Position numbers and translations under genes: made by a program. Below the pieces are notes generated by a model. It did not search any database, had not been told where the DNA came from, and worked only from the letters and a program-made list of their open reading frames with translations. This document shows, in pieces, positions 1 through 6,864 of a stretch of DNA of 20,187 nucleotides (positions are counted from its first letter, which is position 1; every line of letters begins with the position of its first letter). This DNA comes from Allomuricauda sp. (GTDB lineage Bacteria; Bacteroidota; Bacteroidia; Flavobacteriales; Flavobacteriaceae): assembly GCA_028289745.1 (NCBI GenBank), contig JANQOD010000257.1, positions 1-20,187 of the forward strand, written 5' to 3'.

Positions 1-205
1 CGTGGCCAATGGGGTGAACAAGTTGCGGGGCAAAGACAACGCCATCGTTGTGATCACCCATTACCAGCGATTGCTCGAATATATCGTGCCCGATTATGTG
101 CACGTGCTGCACGAGGGCAAGATAGTGAAGTCGGGCAACAAAGACTTGGCCCTTGAGCTGGAAGAGAAAGGTTACGATTGGATCAAACAGGAAGCTACTG
201 TTTAG
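1..205 (+). CDS. sufC: Fe-S cluster assembly ATPase SufC (3' end, partial)
   Basis: This is the last 67 or so codons of an ABC-type ATPase that continues off the left edge; position 1 is the last base of a split codon. SufC is the cytosolic ATPase that joins SufB and SufD in the scaffold on which Fe-S clusters are built. The visible part carries the ABC H-loop histidine (VITHYQRLL, about residues 17-25 of the visible peptide) followed by the family-typical tail with YVHVLHEGKIVKSG. Walker A, Walker B and the signature motif lie outside the window. The identification is supported strongly by sufD, sufS and sufE directly downstream on the same strand. The gap to sufD is unusually long (209 bp) and contains an insertion remnant. 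Confidence 0.93.
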   Translation, partial: VANGVNKLRGKDNAIVVITHYQRLLEYIVPDYVHVLHEGKIVKSGNKDLALELEEKGYDWIKQEATV

Positions 206-214
206 CGGCTTCTA

Positions 215-381
215 GTTCAAAGTTTCAGGTTTCAGGTTATGGCAACTGTAAAATATTTTGAGGATTTGGATATTTGGCAAGAGGCAAGAAGATTGTCCAA
301 AGAAATAATTGAAATATCCAAAATGACAGACTTGAAATTTAGAAATGGAGCGGTAAACAATAGAAACTTGAAACATCAAAC
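215..381. repeat. Imperfect terminal inverted repeats flanking the four-helix-bundle remnant
   Basis: The left arm is 215-233 (GTTCAAAGTTTCAGGTTTC) and the right arm is 363-381 (GAAACTTGAAACATCAAAC). The reverse complement of the left arm matches the right arm at 15 of 19 positions. Repeats built from GTTTCAGGTTTCAGG-like units are, from memory, common around this gene family in Flavobacteriia. They mark the edges of an element inserted between sufC and sufD. The arms have diverged, consistent with an old insertion. Confidence 0.6.
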
Positions 382-415
382 AAAGTTTGATGGGAAACAT
401 GAAACCAAAGAATAA
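239..415 (+). pseudogene. Remnant of a four-helix-bundle (23S rRNA intervening-sequence type) protein gene
   Basis: A 58-codon reading frame opens with MATVKYFEDLDIWQEARRLS, which I recognise as the N-terminus of the small four-helix-bundle proteins related to those encoded in 23S rRNA intervening sequences. Intact members are about 115-130 residues and contain a conserved IAEGFER-like segment in helix 2. Here the similarity stops near residue 33, and the rest (FRNGAVNNRNLKHQTKF and onward) is low-complexity sequence read from the right-hand repeat arm. The pattern is that of an internal deletion that kept both ends. The stop codon overlaps the sufD start (TAATG, 413-417). The frame is too short to fold as the family does, so it is probably non-functional, though it could still be translated and couple ribosomes into sufD. 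Confidence 0.7.
374..392 (+). repeat. Perfect hairpin upstream of sufD
   Basis: CATCAAAC (374-381), a 3-nt loop AAA, then GTTTGATG (385-392) form a perfect 8-bp stem. It ends 22 nt before the sufD ATG and shares bases with the right arm of the element. In the mRNA it would fold just upstream of the sufD translation start. A role in sufC/sufD ratio control or transcript processing is inference. It has no T-tract after it, so it is not an intrinsic terminator. Confidence 0.5.
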
Positions 416-1731
416 TGGATTTAAAGGACAAACTCATATCATCGTTCATGGCCTTTGAGAACAATGTCGATGTGAACCACCCGGTGCACGACATTCGTTC
501 TGAAGCGATCAGAACCTTTGAAGAGAAGGGGTTTCCGACCAAAAAACAGGAAGCTTGGAAGTACACCTCTTTGAACAATTTGCAAAAGGTCGATTTCAGT
601 GTGTTTCCGAAAGTAGAGAATGCACTTGAATATAGAGATGTCAAAAAGTATTTTCTACACGAGATCGATACCTATAAAATTGTATTTATCGACGGTGTTT
701 ATAGCAGTTACCTATCTGAGACCACCCATGATGGGGTCGATGTCTGCTTGATGAGCTCCGCTTTGACCAAGCCCATGTACAAACAGGTCATCGATGTTTA
801 TTTCAACAAAGTGGCCTCTAAAGAAGAGTCACTGACCACCTTGAACACGGCATTCAGCAAAGAGGGGGCCTATATCTACATTCCCAAGAACAAGGCACCG
901 AGAAAGCCCATTCAGATTTTGCATTTTGCAACCGGCAATGAAGCGGCCCTGATGCTACAGCCCCGTAATTTGATCATTGCCGAAGAAAATGCTGAACTTC
1001 AGATAATCGAGCGTCACCAAAGTTTGACGGGCAACGAAGTCTTTACCAATTCGGTGACCGAGATCTTTGCGGCCAAAGATGCCATTGTTGATTACTACAA
1101 AGTACAGAACGATGTGAATACGGCTTCATTGGTCGACAACACCTATATATCACAGAAAGATAACAGCGTGGTTCGGGTACATACCTTTTCTTTTGGCGGA
1201 AAGTTGACCCGCAACAACCTCAACTTTTACCAAAACGGTGAACATATCGATTCGACCCTGAAAGGAATCACCATTTTGGGTGAAAAGCAGCATGTTGACC
1301 ACCACACTTTGGTGCACCATGCCGAACCCAACTGCGAGAGCCATCAAGACTACAAGGGTATTTTTGGCGAAAGGTCAACAGGGGTCTTCAACGGTAAGAT
1401 CATTGTCGATAAGATCGCCCAAAAGACCAATGCCTTTCAACAGAACAACAATGTGCTCATCAGCGACAGGGCGACCGTGAACTCAAAGCCCCAACTCGAG
1501 ATTTTTGCTGATGATGTCAAATGTTCACATGGGTGCACCATTGGCCAATTGGATGAAGAGGCGCTCTTCTATCTTCAGTCAAGGGGTATCCCCAAGAAAG
1601 AAGCGGCAGCGTTGCTTATGTATGCCTTTGCCAATAATGTATTGGAGAGTGTCCGTATTCCTGAATTGAAGACCCGTATCAATAAATTGATCGCCAATAA
1701 GCTGGGTGTTCGATTGGGCTTTGAACTGTAA
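415..1731 (+). CDS. sufD: Fe-S cluster assembly scaffold protein SufD
   Basis: A 438-residue protein of the SufB/SufD family, which forms the SufBCD scaffold and aids iron acquisition and cluster assembly in the cytosol. The N-terminal part contains a family-like segment (GFPTKKQEAWKYTSL, about residues 39-53). The core is the right-handed beta-helix typical of the family, and the conserved C-terminal stretch CSHGCTIGQLDEEALFYLQS lies near residues 369-388, followed by an alpha-helical tail. Length agrees with SufD (about 420-450). The ATG at 415 overlaps the stop of the small upstream frame by one base. No Shine-Dalgarno site is visible, which is usual in this phylum. It is transcribed with sufC and sufS. 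Confidence 0.96.
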   Translation: MDLKDKLISSFMAFENNVDVNHPVHDIRSEAIRTFEEKGFPTKKQEAWKYTSLNNLQKVDFSVFPKVENALEYRDVKKYFLHEIDTYKIVFIDGVYSSYLSETTHDGVDVCLMSSALTKPMYKQVIDVYFNKVASKEESLTTLNTAFSKEGAYIYIPKNKAPRKPIQILHFATGNEAALMLQPRNLIIAEENAELQIIERHQSLTGNEVFTNSVTEIFAAKDAIVDYYKVQNDVNTASLVDNTYISQKDNSVVRVHTFSFGGKLTRNNLNFYQNGEHIDSTLKGITILGEKQHVDHHTLVHHAEPNCESHQDYKGIFGERSTGVFNGKIIVDKIAQKTNAFQQNNNVLISDRATVNSKPQLEIFADDVKCSHGCTIGQLDEEALFYLQSRGIPKKEAAALLMYAFANNVLESVRIPELKTRINKLIANKLGVRLGFEL

Positions 1732-1737
1732 AATGTC

Positions 1738-1757
1738 ATTCCGGCGGAAGCAGGAAT
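1738..1757 (+). repeat. REP-like palindrome between sufD and sufS
   Basis: ATTCC (1738-1742), one mismatch, GC, loop GGAA, GC, one mismatch, then GGAAT (1753-1757) form an imperfect hairpin. The core CATTCCGGCGGAAGCAGGAATC resembles the dispersed repeat TCATTCC..GGAATCC seen in many bacterial genomes. It ends 7 nt before the sufS ATG and fills most of the 33-bp gap. It could be a REP-type unit affecting transcript stability. Only one copy lies in this window. Confidence 0.5.
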
Positions 1758-1764
1758 CCCTTTC

Positions 1765-2991
1765 ATGATAGACACTACCTTTAACATAGGGTCCATCCGC
1801 AAAGACTTCCCGATCCTAAATCGTAAGGTCAACGGAAAGCCTTTGGTCTATTTTGACAATGCGGCCACTTCGCAGACCCCCAAACAGGTCATCGATGCCA
1901 TCGTTGATTATTACCAACGGTACAACGCCAACATACACCGAGGGGTACATACGTTATCACAAGAGGCTACCGATGCCTATGAAGAAGCTCGGGGCAAAAT
2001 TCAAAGGCATTTCAACATTGCCAAGCCCCATGAAGTGATTTTCACCTCGGGCACCACCCATGGCATCAATTTGGTGGCCAATGGCTTTTCTTCCTTTATA
2101 CAAGAAGGAGATGAAATTTTGGTTTCGGCCATGGAGCACCATAGCAATATCGTGCCCTGGCAGATGCTCTGTGAACGAACGGGGGCGGTGTTAAAGGTAA
2201 TTCCCATGAATTTGGAAGGTGAGCTGATCATGGATGAATACCACGACCTCCTTTCCGAAAGCACAAAATTGGTGTTTTGCAACCATGTTTCGAATGCACT
2301 GGGTACGGTCAATCCTATAGATAAAATCATCGAGGCGGCCCATGGGGTAGGTGCGGCCGTTTTGATCGATGGCGCCCAGGCAGCTCCCCATATAAAGGCC
2401 GATATGCAGGCTTTGAATGTGGATTTCTACACGGTTTCTGCCCATAAAATGTGCGGCCCCACCGGAATCGGAATATTGTATGGAAAAGAAGAATGGCTAC
2501 AAAAATTGCCCCCTTACCAGGGAGGTGGCGAAATGATAGCTGAGGTGACCTTTGAAAAAACCACTTATGCCGATTTACCGCACAAGTTTGAGGCCGGTAC
2601 ACCCAATGTTTGCGGCGGCATCGCTTTTGGCGTGGCACTCGATTACATGAACGGCATGGGGTTTGAGGCCATAGCAGCCTATGAACAAGAACTGCTTGAC
2701 TACGCCACAGAAAAGCTGTTAAAAATCGAAGACCTCAAGATCTATGGCACGGCAAAAGAAAAAACGGCGGTCATATCGTTCAATATCGAGGGCGTTCACC
2801 CCTATGACATCGGCACGATATTGGATAAACTGGGCATTGCCGTGCGCACAGGCCACCATTGTGCACAACCGATCATGGATTTCTATCAGATTCCCGGTAC
2901 TGTACGGGCCAGTCTTAGTTTTTATAATACCAAGGAAGAGATCGATGCAATGGTCGAGGCGGTCAAAAGGGCCAAGGCCATGTTGCTGTGA
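1765..2991 (+). CDS. sufS: Cysteine desulfurase SufS
   Basis: A 408-residue class V PLP-dependent enzyme that removes sulfur from L-cysteine, giving alanine and an enzyme-bound persulfide for Fe-S assembly. The PLP Schiff-base lysine is K228 in SAHKMCGP, and the persulfide cysteine is C366 in RTGHHCAQP. The SufS-type (group II) C-terminus GTVRASLSFYNT follows, with the substrate-binding arginine near residue 381. Length matches SufS/CsdA (about 400-410). The ATG at 1765 follows the REP-like hairpin. Immediate neighbours are its scaffold (sufD) and its sulfur acceptor (sufE). Confidence 0.97.
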   Translation: MIDTTFNIGSIRKDFPILNRKVNGKPLVYFDNAATSQTPKQVIDAIVDYYQRYNANIHRGVHTLSQEATDAYEEARGKIQRHFNIAKPHEVIFTSGTTHGINLVANGFSSFIQEGDEILVSAMEHHSNIVPWQMLCERTGAVLKVIPMNLEGELIMDEYHDLLSESTKLVFCNHVSNALGTVNPIDKIIEAAHGVGAAVLIDGAQAAPHIKADMQALNVDFYTVSAHKMCGPTGIGILYGKEEWLQKLPPYQGGGEMIAEVTFEKTTYADLPHKFEAGTPNVCGGIAFGVALDYMNGMGFEAIAAYEQELLDYATEKLLKIEDLKIYGTAKEKTAVISFNIEGVHPYDIGTILDKLGIAVRTGHHCAQPIMDFYQIPGTVRASLSFYNTKEEIDAMVEAVKRAKAMLL

Positions 2992-3015
2992 TTTGGGTTA
3001 ACATTTTGCCAATCA

Positions 3016-3047
3016 TTTGATAAACGCATGAACGAATGGTATTTTTG
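3016..3047 (+). promoter_or_regulatory. Candidate Bacteroidota promoter before sufE
   Basis: TTTG at 3016-3019 and TATTTTTG at 3040-3047 fit the Bacteroidota consensus TTG/TTTG, about 20 bp, TAnnTTTG. The -7 box ends 14 nt before the sufE ATG. It lies in the 70-bp gap after sufS, so the distal suf genes could have their own promoter in addition to readthrough. This is pattern evidence only. Confidence 0.5.
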
Positions 3048-3061
3048 CACAAAACAGATAG

Positions 3062-3484
3062 ATGACCATTGCCGAGATACAAGACGAAATAGTAGATGAG
3101 TTCTCGATGTTCGATGACTGGATGCAACGTTATGAGTATATGATCGAACTGGGCAAATCACTACCGTTGATAAATGACCAATATAAGACCGATGATAACC
3201 TTATCAAGGGCTGTCAGAGCAAGGTTTGGGTACATGCTGAATTGCAAGACGATAAATTGGTCTTTACCGCAGATAGTGATGCCATTATCACAAAGGGCAT
3301 TATAGCCATTTTGATTCGGGCCTACAGCAATCAAAGACCGCAAGACATCATCGCAGCCAATATCGGCTTCATTGATGAGATCGGGTTAAAAGAGCATTTG
3401 TCACCTACAAGGGCCAATGGTCTGGTCAGTATGATCAAACAGTTGAAACTATATGCCGTGGCCTATCAAACACAATTGAACTAA
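3062..3484 (+). CDS. sufE: Sulfur acceptor / cysteine desulfuration protein SufE
   Basis: A 140-residue SufE-family protein. It accepts persulfide sulfur from SufS and passes it to the SufBCD scaffold, stimulating desulfurase activity. The acceptor cysteine is C51 in the family motif LIKGCQSKVWV. The upstream segment MFDDWMQRYEYMIELGKSLP is also typical. Length matches SufE (about 135-145). The next gene begins one base after its stop codon, so these two are certainly cotranscribed. Confidence 0.96.
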   Translation: MTIAEIQDEIVDEFSMFDDWMQRYEYMIELGKSLPLINDQYKTDDNLIKGCQSKVWVHAELQDDKLVFTADSDAIITKGIIAILIRAYSNQRPQDIIAANIGFIDEIGLKEHLSPTRANGLVSMIKQLKLYAVAYQTQLN

Positions 3485-3485
3485 C

Positions 3486-3818
3486 ATGGGCGAAGAAACA
3501 AAGACCATCGATACTGCCGAACTGGGAGAAAAAATAGTAAGGGTATTAAAAACGATATATGATCCCGAGATACCTGTCGATATCTATGAACTGGGATTGA
3601 TCTATGATGTCTTTGTCAATGAAGATTATGATGTCAAGATCTTGATGACCCTTACTTCGCCGAATTGCCCTGTGGCAGAAACGCTGCCCGTTGAAGTAGA
3701 GGAAAAAGTAAAATCGTTGGATGTGGTCAAGGGGGCAGAGGTTGAGATTACCTTTGACCCACCATGGACACAAGATCTTATGAGTGAGGAAGCCAAACTC
3801 GAATTGGGACTTTTATAG
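3486..3818 (+). CDS. SUF-associated DUF59 (MIP18-like) Fe-S assembly protein
   Basis: A 110-residue single-domain protein of the DUF59/MIP18 family. Members are linked to cytosolic Fe-S cluster maturation and carriage. The motif YDPEIPVDIYELGLIYDV (about residues 25-42) and the invariant-type cysteine C61 in TSPNCPVAE are visible, followed by VEITFDPPWTQDLMSEEAKLELGLL. It matches the short SUF-linked subgroup rather than the longer SufT proteins, so I give no symbol. It starts one base after sufE and ends two bases before the DUF2480 start, indicating one transcript. A carrier or insertion role for clusters is inferred from family and context. Confidence 0.9.
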   Translation: MGEETKTIDTAELGEKIVRVLKTIYDPEIPVDIYELGLIYDVFVNEDYDVKILMTLTSPNCPVAETLPVEVEEKVKSLDVVKGAEVEITFDPPWTQDLMSEEAKLELGLL

Positions 3819-3819
3819 C

Positions 3820-4326
3820 ATGGCAGAAGAAATAGTAAATAGGGTCGCGCAAAGTAAACTAATCACCTTTGATCTGGAAGAACTCTATCCAGAAGGTGAA
3901 AGGCGGGTGTTAGATATCAAGGAGTGGCTCTACGAGGGCTTGATCCTACGTGAAAAAGAATTCCGGCTTAAGGTCGGCGAGCATGATTGGTCACAGTATA
4001 CCGATTCTTATGTGGCCCTTACTTGTTCTTCCGATGCCATTGTGCCCGGTTGGGCGTTTATGCTGCTTGCTTCCAAACTACAGCCTTTTGCAAAAAAAGT
4101 GGTTCGAGGTGATCTAGAGACACTCGAGACCTTATTGTATCAAGAGATCATTCAAAATCTAGATGTTTCAAGCTTCGCAGACAAGCCCGTTATCATCAAG
4201 GGCTGTGCCCACAGGCCCGTACCTGAAAATGCCTACCTCATGGCGATCGGCAAAATACAGCCCGTGGCCAAAAGCGTGATGTACGGTGAGGCCTGCTCTT
4301 CTGTGCCCATACACAAAAGAAAATAA
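3820..4326 (+). CDS. DUF2480 family protein
   Basis: A 168-residue protein matching the Bacteroidota family DUF2480, whose function I do not know. I place the start at the ATG at 3820 (MAEEIVNRVAQ), two bases after the preceding stop; the frame stays open to 3784, but that earlier start would overlap its neighbour and add an atypical leader. There is no signal peptide or membrane segment. Three cysteines sit in distinctive settings: C69 (LTCSSDAIVPGWAF), C129 (IKGCAHRPVPENAY) and C159 (GEACSSVPIHKRK, nearly at the C-terminus). Together with position in the suf operon this suggests a thiol or Fe-S related role, which is inference. Confidence 0.82.
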   Translation: MAEEIVNRVAQSKLITFDLEELYPEGERRVLDIKEWLYEGLILREKEFRLKVGEHDWSQYTDSYVALTCSSDAIVPGWAFMLLASKLQPFAKKVVRGDLETLETLLYQEIIQNLDVSSFADKPVIIKGCAHRPVPENAYLMAIGKIQPVAKSVMYGEACSSVPIHKRK

Positions 4327-4353
4327 TACCTACAGCAGAAAAGTGACAATTCG

Positions 4354-4361
4354 TACTTTTG
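4354..4361 (+). promoter_or_regulatory. Candidate -7 promoter box before the DUF3078 gene
   Basis: TACTTTTG is an exact TAnnTTTG match, 28 nt upstream of the ATG at 4390 in the 63-bp gap after the DUF2480 gene. I see no convincing TTTG -33 element at the expected distance, so support is partial. Confidence 0.4.
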
Positions 4362-4389
4362 TGTTTCTAATTGCAAAAACACTAACAGT

Positions 4390-5313
4390 ATGAAGAACTT
4401 GATCGTTATGGCCGCCCTTTTGGCGACTACTATGGTATTGGCCCAGACCAAAGAAGAACTAGAGGCCGAAATTGCCCCCAAAAAAGATTCCGTTGCTGCC
4501 ATTCAAGGTAGGGTCGATGCCCTGCAGGCCCAAATAGATGCCCTGCCCGGTTGGCGGGTAGGTGCCTTTGGCACCATTGGTGGCAGTCTTTCAAATTTCA
4601 ACAATTGGTACGCCCAAGGGTTTCCGAACAACTCATCGGGCAACATAGGCTTTACGGTCAATGCATATGCCAATTTGATCGAGGAAAAGTTTTTTTGGAG
4701 AAATTCATTGAACACCAATCTTTCATGGGTGAAGTTGGATGATGAAGATGACCCCAATGACGAGGAAGGCTTTCGTGAGGCGACCGATGTGTTCAATTTG
4801 ACCTCCCTCTATGGCCGAAAATTGGGTGAAAAATGGGCGGTATCAGGTTTATTGGAATATCGCACCACCATTCTCAGCAACTTTAACGATCCCGGTTATC
4901 TCGATTTGGGTGTGGGTATGACATGGACACCCATTACCGATCTAGTGGTCGTGATACATCCCTTGAATTATAATTTCGTATTTGCCGATGACGATACGAT
5001 TTTCGATTCTTCATTGGGTGCCAAAATCGTGGCCGATTATACCCGAAAGATCGGTGCCATCAGCTTCAAGACCAACCTTTCGATGTTTCAGAGCTATGAA
5101 GATGGTGACCTGAGCAACTGGACATGGATAAACTCTTTTTCCTATACCCTTTGGAAGGCCATTGGTGTTGGATTCGATTTCGGATTACGAAACAACAAAC
5201 AGGAAGCCCTCAACTATGAAATCAACACGCTTGGCAATACCGGGGCCACCTTCGATAACATCGACAACGATTTACAGACCTACTGGACCTTGGGGTTGAG
5301 CTATTCATTTTAG
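4390..5313 (+). CDS. DUF3078 family predicted outer-membrane beta-barrel protein
   Basis: A 307-residue exported protein. Residues 1-18 are a signal peptide (MKNLIVMAALLATTMVLA, cleavage before Q19). Residues 21-52 are charged and heptad-like (KEELEAEI to LQAQIDAL), suggesting a short coiled coil. The rest alternates polar and aromatic or hydrophobic residues in beta-strand fashion and ends in YWTLGLSYSF, with a terminal phenylalanine typical of outer-membrane barrels. It fits DUF3078, a Bacteroidota family of unknown function. It is the last gene before the terminator at 5333 and may be cotranscribed with the suf genes, although a candidate own promoter precedes it. Any link to Fe-S assembly is only positional. 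Confidence 0.82.
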   Translation: MKNLIVMAALLATTMVLAQTKEELEAEIAPKKDSVAAIQGRVDALQAQIDALPGWRVGAFGTIGGSLSNFNNWYAQGFPNNSSGNIGFTVNAYANLIEEKFFWRNSLNTNLSWVKLDDEDDPNDEEGFREATDVFNLTSLYGRKLGEKWAVSGLLEYRTTILSNFNDPGYLDLGVGMTWTPITDLVVVIHPLNYNFVFADDDTIFDSSLGAKIVADYTRKIGAISFKTNLSMFQSYEDGDLSNWTWINSFSYTLWKAIGVGFDFGLRNNKQEALNYEINTLGNTGATFDNIDNDLQTYWTLGLSYSF

Positions 5314-5332
5314 CGCCTCGGGTTGTACAAAT

Positions 5333-5365
5333 AAAAAAGCCCAGACAATTTGTCTGGGCTTTTTT
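5333..5365 (+). terminator. Strong intrinsic terminator after the suf/DUF3078 run
   Basis: AAAAAAGCCCAGACA (5333-5347), loop ATT, TGTCTGGGCTTTTTT (5351-5365): a perfect 15-bp inverted repeat with a GC-rich core and a 6-T tract, 19 nt after the DUF3078 stop. The matching A-tract makes it potentially bidirectional, but hflX on the other strand ends 210 bp away. Confidence 0.92.
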
Positions 5366-5470
5366 AGTGTAAGTAGGGTTTAAAATGGGGTTATTTTGCT
5401 AACCTTTTTGAGCTTAAGCTCGAGTGAAAATTTGGGGATAAACACTATCACTTAATCAAGGTAAAGATAC

Positions 5471-5529
5471 GGCCACAAAATTGTTAACCCGCAATTTTTG
5501 TTGTCAAACAATTCTTTTTTGTGGTGGCC
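5471..5529. repeat. Imperfect long inverted repeat in the DUF3078-hflX gap
   Basis: The left arm GGCCACAAAATTGTT (5471-5485) is mirrored by AACAATT (5507-5513) plus a T-run and GTGGTGGCC (5521-5529). The arms pair end to end with small bulges around a 21-nt centre. It lies between convergent genes, in the 210-bp noncoding stretch after the terminator, which also holds a perfect palindrome GAGCTTAAGCTC (5410-5421). It lacks a proper T-tract on either strand, so I do not call it a terminator. A decayed small repeat element is possible. Confidence 0.4.
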
Positions 5530-5575
5530 CGAACCAATGGTACGGTTTTATCGATGAAAGGCATTCTGGCCGATG

Positions 5576-6790
5576 CTATGAAAAAGCATCAAGATGCTCA
5601 GGGTACAGAAAATTGTTGTACGGAAAACGCGTCACATGTATTTCCCTAACGGCCTGGTAGACCTTTTTTCTGAACCCATCCAAGTTCTCTTTGTTCAGGG
5701 CCGAGATAAAGAGTGCATCATCGCCCATTCTGCCAAACCATGTCTTTTGCCATTCTTTCAAGGTAAAATGGGCAGCGGTCTTTTCAGTGGTCAAATCATC
5801 TTCATCAATGGTTTCGGGGCGGTATAGGTCTATCTTGTTGAAGACCATGATGACTTTTTTGTCGGCACTTTCGATTTCATCCAGAATTTGGTTCACCGAC
5901 TCGATATGCTCTTCAAAATTTGGATGCGAGATGTCAACAACATGCAATAATAGATCGGCTTCGCGTACCTCATCCAATGTACTTTTGAAGCTTTCAACCA
6001 ATTGTGTGGGCAGTTTTCTGATGAATCCGACCGTATCGCTCAGCAAAAAGGGCAAGTTGCCAATGACCACTTTTCGAACGGTGGTATCGAGCGTGGCGAA
6101 CAACTTGTTTTCGGCAAAAACATCGCTCTTGCTGATAACGTTCATCAAGGTTGATTTGCCTACATTGGTATAACCGACCAAGGCTACCCGTACCAAAGCA
6201 CCACGATTGCCTCGTTGGGTCTCCATCTGTTTGTCGATCTTGCCCAATTTCTTTTTCAAAAGGGCAATACGGTCACGAACGATACGCCTGTCGGTCTCTA
6301 TCTCTGTTTCACCGGGTCCGCGCATACCAATGCCCCCACGCTGGCGCTCTAAGTGGGTCCATAGACCGGTCAATCTTGGTAAGAGATATTCGTACTGGGC
6401 AAGCTCGACCTGGGTGCGGGCGTAACTGGTCTGGGCCCTTTGGGCAAAAATATCGAGGATCAAGCTGGTACGATCCAATATTTTACAGCGCAGTATTTTT
6501 TCAATATTGTTTTGCTGTGCAGGTGAGAGCTCATCATCAAAGATGACCGAGCCAATGTCATTTTCTTTGACAAATCGTTGTACATCTTCCATTTTTCCAC
6601 TACCGATAAAAGTCTTCGGATTGGGCACCTCGATCCTTTGCACAAAACGTTTCACCACTTCGCCACCGGCGGTATAGGTCAGAAATTCAAGCTCGTCAAG
6701 GTATTCCTTGACTTTTTGCTCGTTCTGCGATTTGTTGATAATACCGATGAGGGCGGCCTTTTCAAGCGCTATGTTCTTTTTGTCAAGCAT
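5576..6790 (-). CDS. hflX: Ribosome-associated GTPase HflX
   Basis: A 404-residue GTPase of the Obg/HflX class, which binds the large ribosomal subunit and helps to split or rescue stalled ribosomes under stress. The N-terminal HflX domain includes NPKTFIGSGK (about 57-66). The family signature GGIGMRGPGETEIETDRR lies at 152-169. The GTPase domain shows G1 GYTNVGKST (206-214), G3 DTVGF (252-256) and G4 NKID (318-321). Length is normal for HflX. It is monocistronic as far as visible: divergent from the endonuclease-like gene at 6865 and convergent with the suf block. Confidence 0.95.
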   Translation of the reverse strand: MLDKKNIALEKAALIGIINKSQNEQKVKEYLDELEFLTYTAGGEVVKRFVQRIEVPNPKTFIGSGKMEDVQRFVKENDIGSVIFDDELSPAQQNNIEKILRCKILDRTSLILDIFAQRAQTSYARTQVELAQYEYLLPRLTGLWTHLERQRGGIGMRGPGETEIETDRRIVRDRIALLKKKLGKIDKQMETQRGNRGALVRVALVGYTNVGKSTLMNVISKSDVFAENKLFATLDTTVRKVVIGNLPFLLSDTVGFIRKLPTQLVESFKSTLDEVREADLLLHVVDISHPNFEEHIESVNQILDEIESADKKVIMVFNKIDLYRPETIDEDDLTTEKTAAHFTLKEWQKTWFGRMGDDALFISALNKENLDGFRKKVYQAVREIHVTRFPYNNFLYPEHLDAFS

Positions 6791-6806
6791 ATTCTTTAAT
6801 AGACTG

Positions 6807-6814
6807 CAAAGCTA
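6807..6814 (-). promoter_or_regulatory. Candidate -7 promoter box for hflX
   Basis: On the minus strand TAGCTTTG (6814 to 6807) is an exact TAnnTTTG match, 16 nt upstream of the hflX ATG (6790) in the 74-bp divergent gap. No -33 TTTG at standard spacing is evident. Confidence 0.42.
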
Positions 6815-6864
6815 CACAATGTTTGCAAGCTGAATTTTGTATTTTGGGCAGAGCATTTTCCACT

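Noticed and set aside
3784..3819. Earlier ATG for the DUF2480 gene
   Set aside because: It would overlap the DUF59 gene by 35 nt and add an unconserved-looking leader; the ATG at 3820 fits compact operon spacing.
5691..6173. A 160-codon open frame on the + strand
   Set aside because: It is antisense to hflX, which has all GTPase motifs in frame; the product is a shadow translation.
6823..6864. TTG start extending the endonuclease-like protein by 14 residues
   Set aside because: The extension lies in the divergent promoter region, uses a rare start and shows no signal peptide; ATG at 6865 is better.
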